64,000 bases of DNA from Paramacrobiotus metropolitanus. Its lineage: Eukaryota > Tardigrada > Eutardigrada > Parachela > Macrobiotidae. The notes under the pieces are model-generated. The model did not search any database. It had not been told where the DNA came from and was given only the letters and a program-made list of their open reading frames with translations. The position numbers and the translations under genes are program-made. The DNA is taken from positions 520,800 through 584,799 of the forward strand of contig NW_026570313.1 in assembly GCF_019649055.1 (NCBI RefSeq), given 5' to 3'. Below are positions 1 to 12,850 of the stretch, in pieces. Position 1 is the stretch's first letter, and every line of letters begins with the position of its first letter.

Positions 1-504
1 AGTGCGGAGCATTAAGTTACGGTAATTCAAATTATTATGCAGCTTTGCAGGTACAGATAAATCATGCCGCTATAACGGTATAATATTATGTAATCATACT
101 GCAATGCCAACGGTAATTGCAGCGCTATCACATTCTGTTATCAGCGGTGCCTGTCAGACAGTAAAGCGTTGACAATACAATATGCTGCGGATATTGCACG
201 AGTGTGGATAATATCCACGTTTTCATGGCTTTCCTACCATGGCCAAAATTGCAGGAAGCGGTGAGAAAGTAGCCGGTATAAAGGTCGGAGAAAGCCACAA
301 TAGTGGTTGTACTAATTTGACGCTGGGAACGATTAATGACTACAGACTACACTTGAATTAACGACTTAATCAGCCACCAAGGCAAAGATAACACACCGTT
401 TGTACTATGCTCGCTTGCCGGTCCTTTCTTGCAGCAATTTTAATTCATGTTCCTTGAAGTCGCGTTTATATTTGTGGCTTATATATTTTTTTACCAGCTG
501 TACA
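1..504. other. Upstream region of the first GLYAT-like gene
   Basis: No gene is recognised here. The stretch is AT-rich and ends in the 5' untranslated region or promoter of the gene starting at 505. I see no clear core promoter motif that I would defend. Confidence 0.4.
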
Positions 505-1679
505 ATGAAAGTATTAACACACGAACAGCTTGCAGAATTTTTACCAGTGCTGGAGAAGGATTTCCCTCGCAGTCTTCCGGTAAGACGCTGCTAATTCTAC
601 TCATCTACTTTGTAAAGATTAACAGTTACTGTAAGTCTGCAACCAAAACATGCGCTTGCGTGTTTTAATATAGGTGTATCATGTTATGCGCAATGTTGTC
701 CGTCAGCGCTTCGCCTGGCCCGGCATCGAGTTCATCGTTGACGACTTCCCCAATCCCTCCGTCTGTATCGCTCGGCCCCGCAAAGACGATAAATCCTTCG
801 TTCCCCTGATGAACGGTTATCAGGTATTTGTCTACTCCAAAGACACCAATGTCTTCCGGAAAATGTTATTCGAAGAACCTGACACACTGGACTGGACACA
901 GAATATCATGTTTGCCGGTACAAACCACTGACTTAATCTACGTTTGAGTATGGTTAAGCAATAACGAAAATTTTGTGCAGATTTATCGGAGCCTGAGCAT
1001 TTGGTACTGTTGGAAGGCGGTAAAGGCTTTCGTGGTGGTACTTTCGATCATCTGATTACGATGGAAGGCTTCCCAACGGGAGAATACTGCTACTACTTCG
1101 ATTTACCAAACCTGGATTTACAGTGAGTTCCGAACTTGCTATTTATGTTACTGTTCGAACAGTTTTAAGGTCGCTGAACATTGGGTTAACCAAAATTAAA
1201 ATGGCCACTGATATTGTAGATATGAAGTGCCGGAAGGTCTTCGCCTGGGCACGTTGAACCCGGAGCACGCCGTGCAAGTTGCCCGTGAACGCAACTACGG
1301 TCACACGGCTAACAACATTGCGTTCTTCCGCTACATGATGGAGAACGAATACCCTAGCGCTGCCCTCTTCCCTGTTGGTTCGGATTCGCCCATCGCCTAC
1401 GCCATTTACAAGACAGAAGGCGTTGTGGGCGCCGCCTTCATCCACCCCGACTACCGCAAGCGGGGGCTGTACCAAGTGGTGCTACGGGCGCTGCTGAAGA
1501 AATTACGGGATATCGGGGAAATCCACGTCTGGGTGGAGACGATGAAGTTTAATTTGGCCTCGCAAGCCGGGATAAAGGCGGTTGGCGCTAAGGAGTACGA
1601 GGGACACACGGTGCACTGGATCAATTACTGGCCGGCGGGGCATGCATTCGACAGAGATCCGTACAAGAATTTCCGATGA
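505..1679 (+). CDS. Glycine N-acyltransferase-like protein, copy 1
   Basis: Four exons are read as 505-579, 674-917, 981-1122 and 1220-1679, giving 921 nt and about 306 aa, close to the usual GLYAT length of about 295. All introns are GT-AG with phases 0, 1 and 2. The start MKVLTHEQLAEFLP is matched by the paralogue at 26441. The N-terminal GLYAT domain covers roughly residues 1-200 (HVMRNVVRQRFAWPG, then FRGGTFDH). The C-terminal half has the GNAT acyl-CoA binding segment HPDYRKRGLYQVVLRALL near residue 230, with the R/K-x-x-G-x pattern. Members of the family transfer an acyl group from acyl-CoA to glycine or another amino acid; vertebrate enzymes act in mitochondria, but no targeting signal is claimed here. 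The substrate is unknown. The gene converges on the Kelch gene at 2100. The first codon of exon 2 is GTG here and ATG in the paralogue; it is internal, not a start. Confidence 0.85.
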
Positions 1680-2099
1680 GGATATGCCGATACAGTAATT
1701 AGTGGCGGATGTCATGATGCTTTTCGAACTGAAGATGCAACTAATGGTATGCAGTGCACGTTCCCAGTGCGTTTTCCGTGGAACCATTCAAAAACATTTG
1801 TCTGCTCTATGAGATGATTGTGTATAAATAATCTGCAGTATGAGCTGAAGGGTAGAAAATCGTACTTTTACACCACCCAACTTGTTCGAATTTCTTTGAC
1901 CCTAACTGTTATTCGAAGAAAAAACTGCAAAACATACGATTTGCATCTCGTTAGACTTCAGAGAGCGTAAGAGCAAGAATTCGGTCAAAAAGCAATGAAA
2001 CACCTGGAGGCGTGAACAACTTCTCATTACCTGTCAACTCCACCAAAACGCACATTTAGTACAAACGGAGCTATAGTTCTGTAAAACCTAGCTTAACCG
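1680..2099. other. Intergenic, convergent gene ends
   Basis: This 420-bp spacer separates the 3' ends of the GLYAT-like gene (+) and the BTB-Kelch gene (-). I see no further gene or repeat in it. Confidence 0.5.
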
Positions 2100-5000
2100 T
2101 CATTCTGTAATTTCAAGGTACTCGCTGTGATCCTTCGGGATATCTGCCACACTGCAGCTAAGGCCCCATCTTCCAACCGGCAACGGACTTTCACTAGTCG
2201 TCCACGTGTCCGACAGGATGTCGTAGATTTCCACAAATTTCTGACTCCCTAAAGTCCTAGAATAACCTCCCAGGACGTAGATTTTTTCGCCGAAACAGCA
2301 GGCTGAAGAGGAATACGACGGGCGACTCAGTGCATCTACAGGTGCGGCAAAACAGGGCACGATGAGCCGCCACTTTCAAAAGATACTCCCGATGGCGATG
2401 AAATACAGTAGTTACCTCACTACCCTTACGTTTATTGATCCACTGCTTGGTGCTGGGGTTATACGCCTCTACGCAACTCAGAGCGCGCTCTCTAAATCCA
2501 CCTATAAAACGAAAAGTCTACTGCTGCAGAATGTACGTATGTATACCCTATACAGTGTACTGTGTGCATGCAAACATCACTGCTGCTACAGCGTGCTTAT
2601 GTGACGTCGTTAATGTCATGAAGTAATGAACATATTACTTTACCGATAATTCGAAAATTCGATAACCGATCATTCGCTACCGACGATTCGATTCTTCTCA
2701 AGTTCTCGATTGCTACGTTACAGCCTGTTTACGGTACCCAAAAGCGGTTCGTTCTTAGCTGGTAACCAACTGAGTGAACTGACCAATGACGTAAATCCAC
2801 CCGTCTGGTCCGACACACACGGAAGCGCGGCTTCGTGCACTAGGCATTTTTGGTAGCTCACTCCACCGATCGGATTTCGGGTCGTAACTGAACGCCGAAT
2901 CCGTGATCCCGTGAGCCGCTGCCGTAGAACCTCCAAAGGTAAACACCTTGCCTTCAAAACTGACAACGGCGGATTTCGTCAAAGCCCAGGGTAAAGATGC
3001 CACGAACGTCCACTGATCCATCAGCACATCATAGCGTTCCACGGTGGCCAAAGTTGCCAAGTTCTTATCATGACCACCAACAGCATAAATATGGCGACCC
3101 ACTGCAGCCACCCCAGCGCATCCGCGCCCGGTGCGCATGGGCGCCACATCCTTCCACTCAGCCACAGCAGGGTTATAGCGAAGGGTGCGCGGCGTAACCC
3201 CAGACTCCCCACTACCGTTGCCACACAGGAACAAATCGCCGTGGAAGGTCGCCAAACCAACCAGGGCCACACTGAACGGTATCCGGGCTAGCGTCCTCCA
3301 ATTGGAGGTGTGTGGGTTAAAACAGTCGACACGGTCACGGTCCGACATCGATTTCCATGAGTTCCCTCCAGCGCAAATAATAACCGCTTCGAAACCTGAG
3401 ATAAAGCAGTAAAAGCACTACCGCTTCAGGTACTCGGGCCCGAACTGTAGGGTTGAGTCTGACGCGTAGTACGACTACTAAACGTCTGACTCTGACCAAG
3501 CATTTTTTAGTCCTTCAGAACTTCTTAGTTTTCTGAGCTTTCTTATGCTTTTTACCTTTCTCAGATTTTTTATGGTATTTGTGAGGCTTTCGCAGAAATT
3601 TTTGATTTGTTTATTTTAAAAAAATCTAAAAAAGTAAGAACCTAAATAACTAAGAAAGTTAAGCAAACCCTAACACAGCAATAAAAAGCACAACAAGACG
3701 CGAATTTGTATAGTCAGACTCAGACTTTTAATAGTCAGGGCTCACAGTCAGACTCAGCCCTAGAGCGCGGGCCAGCCGGCCAGGTATTCGGAGTACACAC
3801 GACAACAAACTTACGAAAGGCTTTTCGTGGAGTGCGACGAGAGGTGATCACGTGGCTGTCAGATCCCGGCAGCGTCTTCAAGTATTCTGCCTGGCGCATA
3901 GCTTTGTTTCCGCCGGAATAATCCGTGACGGCGTTAATGCAGGCCACCAGGTAATCATCCAGGCCCTGCGGACCCAGATACGACAGCCGAATGTTCTGCA
4001 ATATCTCCCAAAATTCCCCGCGTCGCTGCTCCAGGTCGTGATGCAGCCACCGCATAACGGCCAGCAGCACATCCTCCTCGCGTGTTGCCCACAAGTCGTC
4101 GGAGCGAATTAGGTCCAAAACCTATTCAGAACCAAAACTGCCAAGTGCCGTTATGTTACGAATTATGGCCAATTTCTGCAGCAATTTACGATCCAGTCGT
4201 ATGCAACGATCTGCTCCTGTTCGTGCTATAACTGCCGATTAACTGTATGCCATCAAAACACCATAAAAAAGTAAAAATCGTAAAGATTTGAACAGTTGAT
4301 TAGTCAACACGGTTGTCTATTGCTTACCGTATTCTTCGCCACTTGCAGGAATTCTTGTCCTTTCGAGATACTAACAAAATGTTTGAGGACCAAAGTCTTG
4401 GCTTTGTTGGCTAGCGTCGGATTTTTGTGTGCATCGGAATCCGCGAAACAATACAGCATCAGACAGTTACTGACGTCTATGTGATCGTCCATGAATTTCC
4501 AGCAGGCATCCACGACGGTGGCAATGTCCAGAAACGCAGCAGCAATCAGCATTGACTGTACGTTGCTTTCGGTGACGCGCAGATCCGCCATGTAGCAGTA
4601 GTCTACTAACCTGCGAAATTAAATTAGGGAAATTATACCAATAACTGGTGACCACAAGTCCACAACTCGCGAAAACATTCTGCGCTCACGAAATGTACGC
4701 AATCATTTTCCGTAGTATGGTACTAGTACGCTAAGTAGAGAAGGAGCCATTATAATAAAAACTACGAGCAATTCGCAACACACTGGGCTTGCGAAAGCAA
4801 AGACTCACCCAGAGAGAACACTGTGAAATGTTTTGCAGTTGAATAACTTGCTGCGTTGATTCTTTCATTCCCGACAGAAACATGGTGCGAAAATACGCAC
4901 TGCGCACACTGAGAACGCTGCGATGACACGGAATCCCAGCAGAATCAGCTTCACAACCACGCAGCTCCACATCGCACAGCATTCGTGAGGCGCGCAGATT

Positions 5001-5114
5001 TTGCCATTCTCGACGCAAATCCACGATGTCCGACCCAATATATATCGCGCTTTCATCTTTCTGAGAAGGATGATCGGGCTGGCCGGCTTGTTCAGCAGTC
5101 CTCTTGGCTGCCAT
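2100..5114 (-). CDS. BTB-BACK-Kelch (KLHL-type) protein 1, with a frame conflict at the exon 1/2 junction
   Basis: Six exons are read on the minus strand: 5114-4809, 4610-4328, 4121-3815, 3395-2767, 2517-2416 and 2372-2100, about 633 aa. Exon 1 holds the BTB domain (CDVELRG, then IPCHRSVLSVRSAYFRTMF). Exons 2-3 hold the end of BTB (LVDYCYMADLRV) and the BACK domain (RSDDLWATREEDVLLAVMRW). Exons 4-6 hold about six Kelch blades, for example HIYAVGGHDKN and KIYVLGGYSR, with the paired W and Y positions. KLHL proteins are substrate adaptors of Cul3 ubiquitin ligases; BTB binds Cul3 and the Kelch propeller binds substrate. Exon layout matches the paralogue at 52423-49896, including a 629-nt reading of exon 4. 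The oddity is that GTGAGT at 4808-4803 gives a phase 0 end, while exon 2 needs phase 2. This is either a small deletion (pseudogene), a sequence error or a different splice. The donor of exon 4 (GTTACC) is also weak. Confidence 0.75.
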
Positions 5115-6707
5115 TCTCCAACGGAGCGGGGAAGCCTCTACAAAATCGGGGGCCCATCAAATGCACATGTCAAATAACAACGACATCGAAACCGTGTGCT
5201 TAACAGTTATTCTGAACTTACTGATATCAAGCCCGACAGAAAAAGGGGTTCCTGTGGCAATTCTTCGAAGCCAGAAAAATTGACACGTTGTCCACGTATA
5301 CTCGAAGTAGCTGTCAAACAAATCAAATCTCTCAATGTTTCGTGCTTAAACAGGATCTGCGCTTTTGCAGCCAGCAAGTGGAGGGTTTCTGTGTTGGATA
5401 AGCCCATTAGACTGGGCGGTAAGGTAAGCCTGCCGGGGGTAGCGAGCTGAGCTTTATGTGGTAAAGCCGATGAGTCACGGCTGGCCAGCGTGGTGTGTTT
5501 TTACTTTTTAACGGTGTGATGCGAGACTGTGAAATTGGACGGGGATCAGTTCGTGATCAGCTCTTTTCCAACCTCTAAAAACTGCTGACCATGGAGGCAT
5601 GGACGTCCTGCCGTTCGATCGATCATTGTTAGTTGTTACCTTTCGAGTTTCGACTCACATTCCCTCACAGCCTTTCGTCCTGAGAGTTCAGTCTTCTTCC
5701 TCAATCATATTTATAACATCTCGATTATTTGTACGTAAATAGTAATTTAGATTTTAGAGTCTTAGACCGCCAACAAAACCTGGTTAGCGTCGTGGCGCGG
5801 TGAAGAACCAACCCTCAGTAAACGGAAGTTCAACATGTGGCCATCCGTTGTAATGTCGGATAATAATGTCGGCTAGATTTGTTTCAGTAGGCACTAACAC
5901 AATGGTCCTTACTATAGGAAAACTGTGGCGTTGTTTTAGAAAATAAAGGATGTTGTGGTCAAAACGTAGATACAACTGCGGCACAATGTTGTATCTGTAC
6001 AGAGTACAAAACAGATATTAAAGTTATTAGCTAATTGCGTGGTGTTTTTCTTTCGGGTCCGGATGATTACTGAAGAGTGCAGAGAGGTAAAAAAAGCATT
6101 TAGAGCCAAAGATGACACAATCTGTTGCCTGAGAATACAAGTGGGATCGGACTGCCACCGAGGCATTGCGTTCGTACAGCGGTCAAAAAGGTTTGAGTGA
6201 TACTGCATGACTGAGTGCATGTCATTCTCTGCCTCTGCATTAGATTTTATGAGTCTCACTATTGTTAGGGCGGGACGCTCCGCCCTCCTGAGTAGCTATT
6301 CGCTGTTTCTGGGATTTCCATCCCGGTTTCTGGGATTTCCATTTCCACTGAAGCATTTTTCCCTCTGTAATTTCAGTCCGATTTGACCAATAAAAGCAGT
6401 TCGATTTGACCAATAAAAGCAGATTTGACCAATAAAAGCAGTGTCACTGAAACACGGAACTGAATCGTAGTGGATCAGTAATTATTAACGCTTCAATCAG
6501 CATGGGTACAATACAGCTGACAACGTCGAGCAAATTAAGAAATGCGAGTAAAAAATCGATCTCAGCTCGCACGCGTTAAGGAAGAGTAGCCGAACCTTCT
6601 AAGCTGAACTTCTTAAGCAGAAAAGGTGAAAATTAAGAATCTCCAGTAGAACCAATAAATACAGTACATAGGCTTCCCTATTATAATATGTACAAGTATA
6701 AGAAAGA
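5115..6707. other. Intergenic region with short tandem repeats
   Basis: This lies between the 5' end of the Kelch gene and the 3' end of receptor A. Several open frames occur but none resembles a known protein or a neighbour. It holds a short tandem repeat at 6381-6441 and a doubled 'tttctgggatttccat' near 6304-6345. Confidence 0.45.
6381..6441. repeat. Three copies of a 19-bp unit
   Basis: The unit 'atttgaccaataaaagcag' occurs at 6381-6399, 6404-6422 and 6423-6441. The first two are separated by 4 bp and the last two abut. It lies 270 bp beyond the stop codon of receptor A. Confidence 0.8.
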
Positions 6708-8399
6708 TCAGGGAGAAACGTTAACAGCATTGATCTTCTCGAATGACTTAGAAAAGGAATTGCTCAGCTCGCCGAAAGCCCAGCGTCGGTTGCTGTTGGC
6801 TCGCCAGTGGTGGCTGCCCCGTTGCCCGAAGCGACCGATGGGCATATGCACGCGACCGCTGTTGGCCAAAGAATCCCGGTCGGTGGAGGTCTGTTCCGGG
6901 CTGGGCGCCAGGGATTTCTCCCGGAAGCAGCGGTTCAGTGCTTTCACCACGGCCAGTTTCCGCCACAGTCCCATGGACCAGATGCCGTAAACGTACGGAT
7001 TCACCACAGAGGTGGTTACGCCGAAGATGAAGAGGATCTCCTGGCACAGCTGGTTGAAGTCCTGTGCACTCGCTCTGCAACATAACAACTGTCGTGAAAA
7101 GACAACAAAAAACCGAGCTTCTAATATTCACTACGAGTACGTATTTCATTGCTTTTCGATATTCGTAATAATTATTATGACCTTTCTAGACAAGCATCGG
7201 CCGCACAAATTCGGCCCAAAGCAAAAATAATTTTTTTGTAAGCAAATACATAAATAAATACTGATAACTGCTGAGAAAGTTTATTTCAGTACACGTTTCA
7301 CATACGTATAGGGTCAGATTAGGTTCAATGAAAATTTAGAACAAAACTATTGATTTCTGTTAGCTGTCGCAGTTTAAGTATCGCATTAGAGGGGCTGCTT
7401 ATGCAGATAAGTGCTTTTTGAAGTACTGTAAAATCATGCAAAAACGTATCTAGGGAAAGCACTTCTAATGGAAACAGCGTCGAAGTAACCGATAATCAGG
7501 ACTCGTTAAATGATTGTTTGGATTTTATAGACACGACACATCTGTCTTACCTGTCAATAAAATACCACATGGACATGATTTGGTACGGCGACCAGCACAG
7601 TATAAAGATCCCCACAATCATCACTGCAACACCCGATCAATTAATTATACGTCGGCATTCTGATGTTGACATTTTTTACTCGCACTTGTTGATGCTTGAG
7701 TTTTTCACGTACCAGTCATCCGGAGTGTCTTGTGTTTGGCCTTAACGAGCCGGTCGGAATTGTTGGTGCGCAGCGACAAGGTCAGACTGTGGGTGCTGTT
7801 CCGTCTCAGTTTCGTGGTGGACGGCTCTGTTGACAAATGCATCTTATTAGGTTATCATCATCCATGAAATTTCCATTACACTTCTCACGTCCCGACCGCG
7901 TGAATAAATACATAACGGTTTGATGCGCTTAACAGTGGATACGGACTATGCATGACTTGACCGACGTCAGAGTTATTTGATTAATGATTACTATACCCGT
8001 ATTTGAATTACAGTCAGCATCCTGTATCGGTTAACGCAGATTTGAGCTTGTAATCTATGCTGTGTATTCTTGAGCAAAATTATAATTATTAAAATACGGA
8101 TACATAATGTATGCATTGTATTCTTCTTTGATACTTGCCCATTTCAGTTTGCCGGCTGACTCAGCAACGCCCTAAACCATTTGCGCATATTAGAGCTCGG
8201 GTGCATCATTCCGTTACGAAAAATTATTTGCACGTAACTTTCAGCTGTTAAGTTTGCATCTCTACAGGGTGCAGTTTAGTTGATACATACTTTGACGTTT
8301 CTCAACAACTGATCACTGTACATCTCCCCGAATGGACAAAGAATCACCCGGGTATTAAGTTCCTGGAGGCGCAAAATTGTTATATATACAAAAGTGCGA

Positions 8400-8421
8400 A
8401 TCACACCCCATGGGGTGTGAT
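8400..8421. repeat. 22-bp perfect palindrome
   Basis: The core 'tcacaccccatggggtgtga' is its own reverse complement and the flanking a/t pair extends it by one base each side. It lies in an intron of receptor A, 21 bp from a second palindrome. Confidence 0.85.
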
Positions 8422-8442
8422 GCAAGTATCTGTGTGATGCAA

Positions 8443-8478
8443 GTGAAAGTAGTGCTGTTGCAACAGCACTACTTTCAC
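8443..8478. repeat. 36-bp perfect palindrome
   Basis: Each 18-base arm starts 'gtgaaagtagtgctgttg' and is followed at once by its exact reverse complement, with no spacer. It could extrude as a cruciform or be a small foldback remnant. Confidence 0.85.
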
Positions 8479-9219
8479 GGTTTCACCTAACATCTTTCTG
8501 CTAATTTTTTGAGTCAGTTGCAAAGGCACGTATTGGATGCACAGTAAGGGCGGTGTAAACAATTGTTTTTAAAAAGTGTGCACTTTAAAAAAACTGGAAC
8601 ACGGTGGTGGTTAATTATTCAATAAAAATAAGCGATCTTCTGCTGAGAAAAGCTGTAGCAGAAATTAGCCGCTTTCTCTGAAAGTTTCTCTGAAGTTGTT
8701 ATGTTTTGTAGGCAGGAGCCACCGGCGTACGCGTACTAACAATACTTGGAAGCGTCGATCGCTACTTGATGACTAAAATTTAAACAACTGTATCTTTACT
8801 AACCTTCCGGTAACGCCGACGTGGACATGCGCCACCAAATCCCCATATAGCAGACGAGGATCACAATCAACGGGAGCCCATACGTCAGCGTCAGTAAAAA
8901 CACCCCGTAGGCCAGTTCAGCAGCTGGTGAGCTGAAGGCGCCGAAGGTGACGCACTGCCGGTACCAGGGGAAGAGCGGATGTTCGGCCACGTGCCAGATG
9001 ACTGCCTGCGGGGCCCGTCCAGGCCAGACACACCATGGAGCGGACGCGCCGACTACCCTGTCGGTGGGAGGCCAACGGCGTCCAGATGGCCAGGAAACGG
9101 TCCACGCTGATAGCCACTAGGAGCAGCGCACTGAGGTACAGGCCGAAGACGCGCAGGAAGGATACGCCGCGGCACGTGATGTCGTCGGCCAGCCAGCGCA
9201 CGCTCAACTTCCAGCAGAT

Positions 9220-12200
9220 CTACGAGGGATTGATATGGATCAATACATACTGTAATTGTTATCTCATATTAAATGTAAACCTAAACCAGAAAACAGCATG
9301 CAGTTTTAAAGAAAGGTTTTCCTGTATGCTGAAGGATATATCTCCATGATTCCAGGAATGCTACAGTGGTTACATTATGATAACAAGACCTTTGGACACG
9401 CACCTTAAAAGTATTATCTAATTTACCAAAGTATTTTGTTTTAGCTCGCAGTTTGCGCGACTGCGTTAAAAGTTACATTCATTTTGTGTTTCGCATTTTT
9501 GTGTTTTTCGCATTGCGGACACTTATAAAATATACGTTGCATTCCGGACATCACAGACCCGAAATTCCCTGTTCATTTTTATTTTAAAGGACTTGTTATT
9601 AATCAGTTTCTATTAATACGCTTTTAGGATGTATATAAGCTGGTAAAACGACAATAATTATAACACTCAATTTTAGAAACGTTTTTATCACGTGGAGCAA
9701 CGCGGAAACATCTCTGTATCTCTGTAAAAATTGAGTACCTTAAAGATACTCTGAAGGTTGCTTTTCTAGATAGAACATCTTAAAAGGCGAATCTGTCGGC
9801 CTGTTTTTATAAGCAAAATTTCAATGAACCTTCCTTCAGCGCAACGTAAAGAAAGAGTTCAGTTTTGAAAAGTCAAAAAGGTAAGGCAGTACTCGCATGT
9901 AACGGCCAAGCCCTTGATAATACTTGTACTTTTCTCCAGTTTGCTCGACTTTAACGTCAATAATAAATGCGGCCAGGATGACGAAAACACGCTGTTGACC
10001 GTAAAAAATTACCGCGCACTGTGGAATTATCCTAATCACCTCCAGACACCGACGTCAGTCGCTGCTGAATGCACCGGATACCCCGGACTGGACAAATAAC
10101 CCCATCAGCTACTATTACACCGTCGACTCTTCCCCGGCTAATTGACGTCTAATTGTAGCCGGTTGTGTCGACCCGCCAGATGGCAGCGCGCGTCAACACC
10201 GGCCAATTCGGACAATACCCGTCGCTGACGCTCGCTCACCCCCGGATTTTGCCCACTATGGTCGGCCACGCTGGCAGGGAGGGTAGGTGACCCGAGGGGC
10301 GGGGCCTTAAACCGACAAACAACTCCCGGTAATTACCGCTTCGCACGTGCGCGCAATCCACCACCCAGCACGTGCGTTTAAGAAACCGATCGCAATATGA
10401 CCGGAAGGTGAACGCGGCGTCCTTGAACTTTCCACCGGATATCCCAGTTTCGCTTCGTTATTCCCAGAATAAAAGTAACCTTTTGCTTATGCGGATGCGT
10501 TCGAAACTAGATAGAAAAAAAGCTGAATCTGCCCGTTTAAAAGTCCGGCAAAAACGAAGATTGTCGTTTTTCTGGGAAAATGTCCGCCTAGATAAGAAGG
10601 CGGAAGATGCGCAAGTGTCTCTGTACTACGGAGAAAACGATCCGGGAGATTATACAGCTTAATTCCGGTGCAATCCGGCTTTAGCCTGATCGCGGGGAGA
10701 TTAGCGTTGCAGCGTGAACGACACCGGTCCAGAGAAACCGGAGAAGCCGTAGAAACTCGCGATGCCGGGAAATTAGGTATCATGCGTTCGACAAACAGCG
10801 AGATTAGTCAGCATGCACACCATACAAAAAAAGCGTGATGTTTAAGTAGACATTTAACTAAAGATACTTCTGTTATTGTTCTAAACTTAATTTAGAACAT
10901 CATATTTTTCGTTTGAACGGAAAACCAGTCTACGGACTGACCGTAATATTATTATTAAAGCCGGCTTCCAATTTGGCCACAAAATAAACCGGCGCTTCTC
11001 AGTCTTTGCTCAGAACACCGTTTTGTGCGTCACGTGCTTACGCTTTGTATGGATACAGAAGCTGAAAACCACGCTTTTTGGAATTTTATACCGCTGAAAG
11101 GAAACATTGTCCTAAATTCTGTACGAGTGCTAAGAAAACAAAATTTCGCACGATAAATAATTAACACCATATGTTCGTTTTTGAGCGAATGATTAGCGCT
11201 GCTTTTGGATGCCTCGATTTATTATTTTGAGATACGGTCAGCCGACGCCGGGCTTTATTGGAAAAGCGGAAACAGGTCGGAAATATAATACTTAACCTGG
11301 ATTAGGCAATATTATTGTCATCCATGAACATGCGCAACCGGATCCATAAATCGATCCTATCGGCAGCGCCCTAATGGTGTTTAATTGAAGCGTAATACTG
11401 TTTACAAAAATTAATCGAATATGACATAATGCAATTAACCCGAAATACCGGCACGGTCACGTTATACCCTGCACACAAACGCATCCGGCACATACTTCCG
11501 GTAACAAGGCTAATTCCCGCTGCCCGCCAGCCCGACCAAACTATAGCCCTGTATTAACCAAATGCATTCAAGCCCAATGAGACGCCAAACAAGCAATCTG
11601 ACACCGGCATTGTTCGCGCCCATTTTGTGTTGGACGCCTATAAGCAGCTGGTGCCGGTTTAATGCCGCACAGCTGACGGAGGTTTTTTATTTCATTCTCG
11701 CGAAACTGTCATCAGGGTGTGCGGGTGGTGGGCAGTGTGCGGTGGTGCGGAAGACCAACTGCCGCCTATGCATATAGATTGACGATAATCAGCCGCAACA
11801 GGGACCTTCATTAGAAACTCGTCTCTTTACTCAGACGCCGATCAATACACATCTGCACCTGATTTTCTCGGTAAATAACCGGCCAAAATAAAGATGAATA
11901 TACGCACAATAATACTGCATAATCAGGAGCGTCTTTTCACGGCAGTGCAGACAAACATTTTTGCTGTCGAATTATTGACGGCCGCTTACAGACAAAAACT
12001 TTCTTATATGTTTTTACAAAACATAAGATACCTGAGAAACCAATGCAAAATTGCCGTTATGCATTATTTCAATATTTTCGGAGCATATACGCTTTAGCTG
12101 TACAGTTTACGGACAGTGAGTATTGAGTACTTATGGTGAGAAATACTGAGCCTCATTATCAGCCGCTCAAGCGCGCGGCTACTTGAGCAACGAGACCTGG

Positions 12201-12547
12201 CGGAAGTCAGCAGTTTATACGTATCCCGAATGTTTTTAGTCAAACGCCACGTAACTACATATACAAGCCTGCATAATATATTCTGAAAACTTTTAAATTA
12301 CTTGTGTTTAGAATATTTACCAACAACACAGTTACAGAAATTAAACTGGTTCTGGATTACCGGTGAGAATTTTGCCAAGTATCAAAGTATCTAAGTTTTT
12401 GCCAGATAAATTAATAGAAAGTATTTAGGATGATTCTAAATTTAAAATAAAAATTTGTGAAAAAGCATTTCTAATCGAAGCATTGTAATAACCTTTTTTT
12501 GTTAGTGTAATTACCATGCCGGTATGATTAGTATGCATAGGGTATAC
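9220..12547. other. Intron 1 of receptor A (3.3 kb)
   Basis: This long first intron separates TM2 from TM3, as in copy B (3.5 kb). It is AT-rich. A 96-codon plus-strand frame at 10372-10662 is basic and low in complexity, with no family resemblance, so I do not call it a gene. Confidence 0.5.
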
Positions 12548-12850
12548 CTTTAAGGGCATCTCCACCAGCGTGGTGATCGTATCGGCCACACACAGATGCA
12601 TGAGCAGCACATGCACCCGGCCTTTCTTCTTCCTCTGCGCCAGGTTGACCAGCACCAGCAGATTGCCGACCAGCGAGATCCACAGCAGATTGGCGTAGAT
12701 CCCGATGACCACCACGTTGACCACGGTGAACTGCATCTCCAGCGGCAGCAGCAGGCTGACATTGCCCACCGTCGTATTCTCCATGATAAAAAAGTCCCAG
12801 ACTCCCGGTAAAATGTCAGTGAACCATCGCTCTCGTTCAACGCAATGCAA

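Larger units (their letters stand above)
7827..8803. other. Intron 2 of receptor A, with two adjacent palindromes
   Basis: Noncoding by the exon model. The only structure I see is the palindrome pair at 8400-8478, listed separately. Confidence 0.5.
6708..12850 (-). pseudogene. GnRH/AKH/corazonin-type GPCR, copy A, frameshifted in TM4
   Basis: Five exons are read: 12850-12548, 9219-8804, 7826-7713, 7623-7551 and 7074-6708. TM1-TM2 in exon 1 have ISLVGNLLVLVN and LMHLCVADTITTLVEMPLK. Exon 2 has TM3 with SVDRFLAIW, TM4 and TM5 (QCVTFGAF, LTYGLPLIVILVCYMG). Exon 4 is TM6 (CWSPYQIMSMWYF) and exon 5 is TM7 with NPYVYGIWSMGLW. The WYF/D end of TM6, NPxVYG in TM7 and the QCVT loop fit the GnRH/adipokinetic hormone/corazonin receptor superfamily of Gq-coupled peptide receptors. 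Intron phases (0,1,1,2) equal those of copy B. Exon 2 is 416 nt against 433 nt in copy B: 17 nt are missing within TM4 after LAW, which breaks the frame. With frame intact the protein would be about 429 aa. The start could also be the internal MENTT codon, as in copy B. It is either a recent pseudogene or a sequence error. Confidence 0.75.

Noticed and set aside
8799-8990. Separate small membrane protein gene
   Set aside because: It is the TM4-TM5 part of receptor A read in the frame created by the 17-nt deletion.
10372-10662. 96-codon plus-strand frame in intron 1 of receptor A
   Set aside because: Basic, low-complexity, no recognisable domain, and inside an intron of a gene on the other strand.
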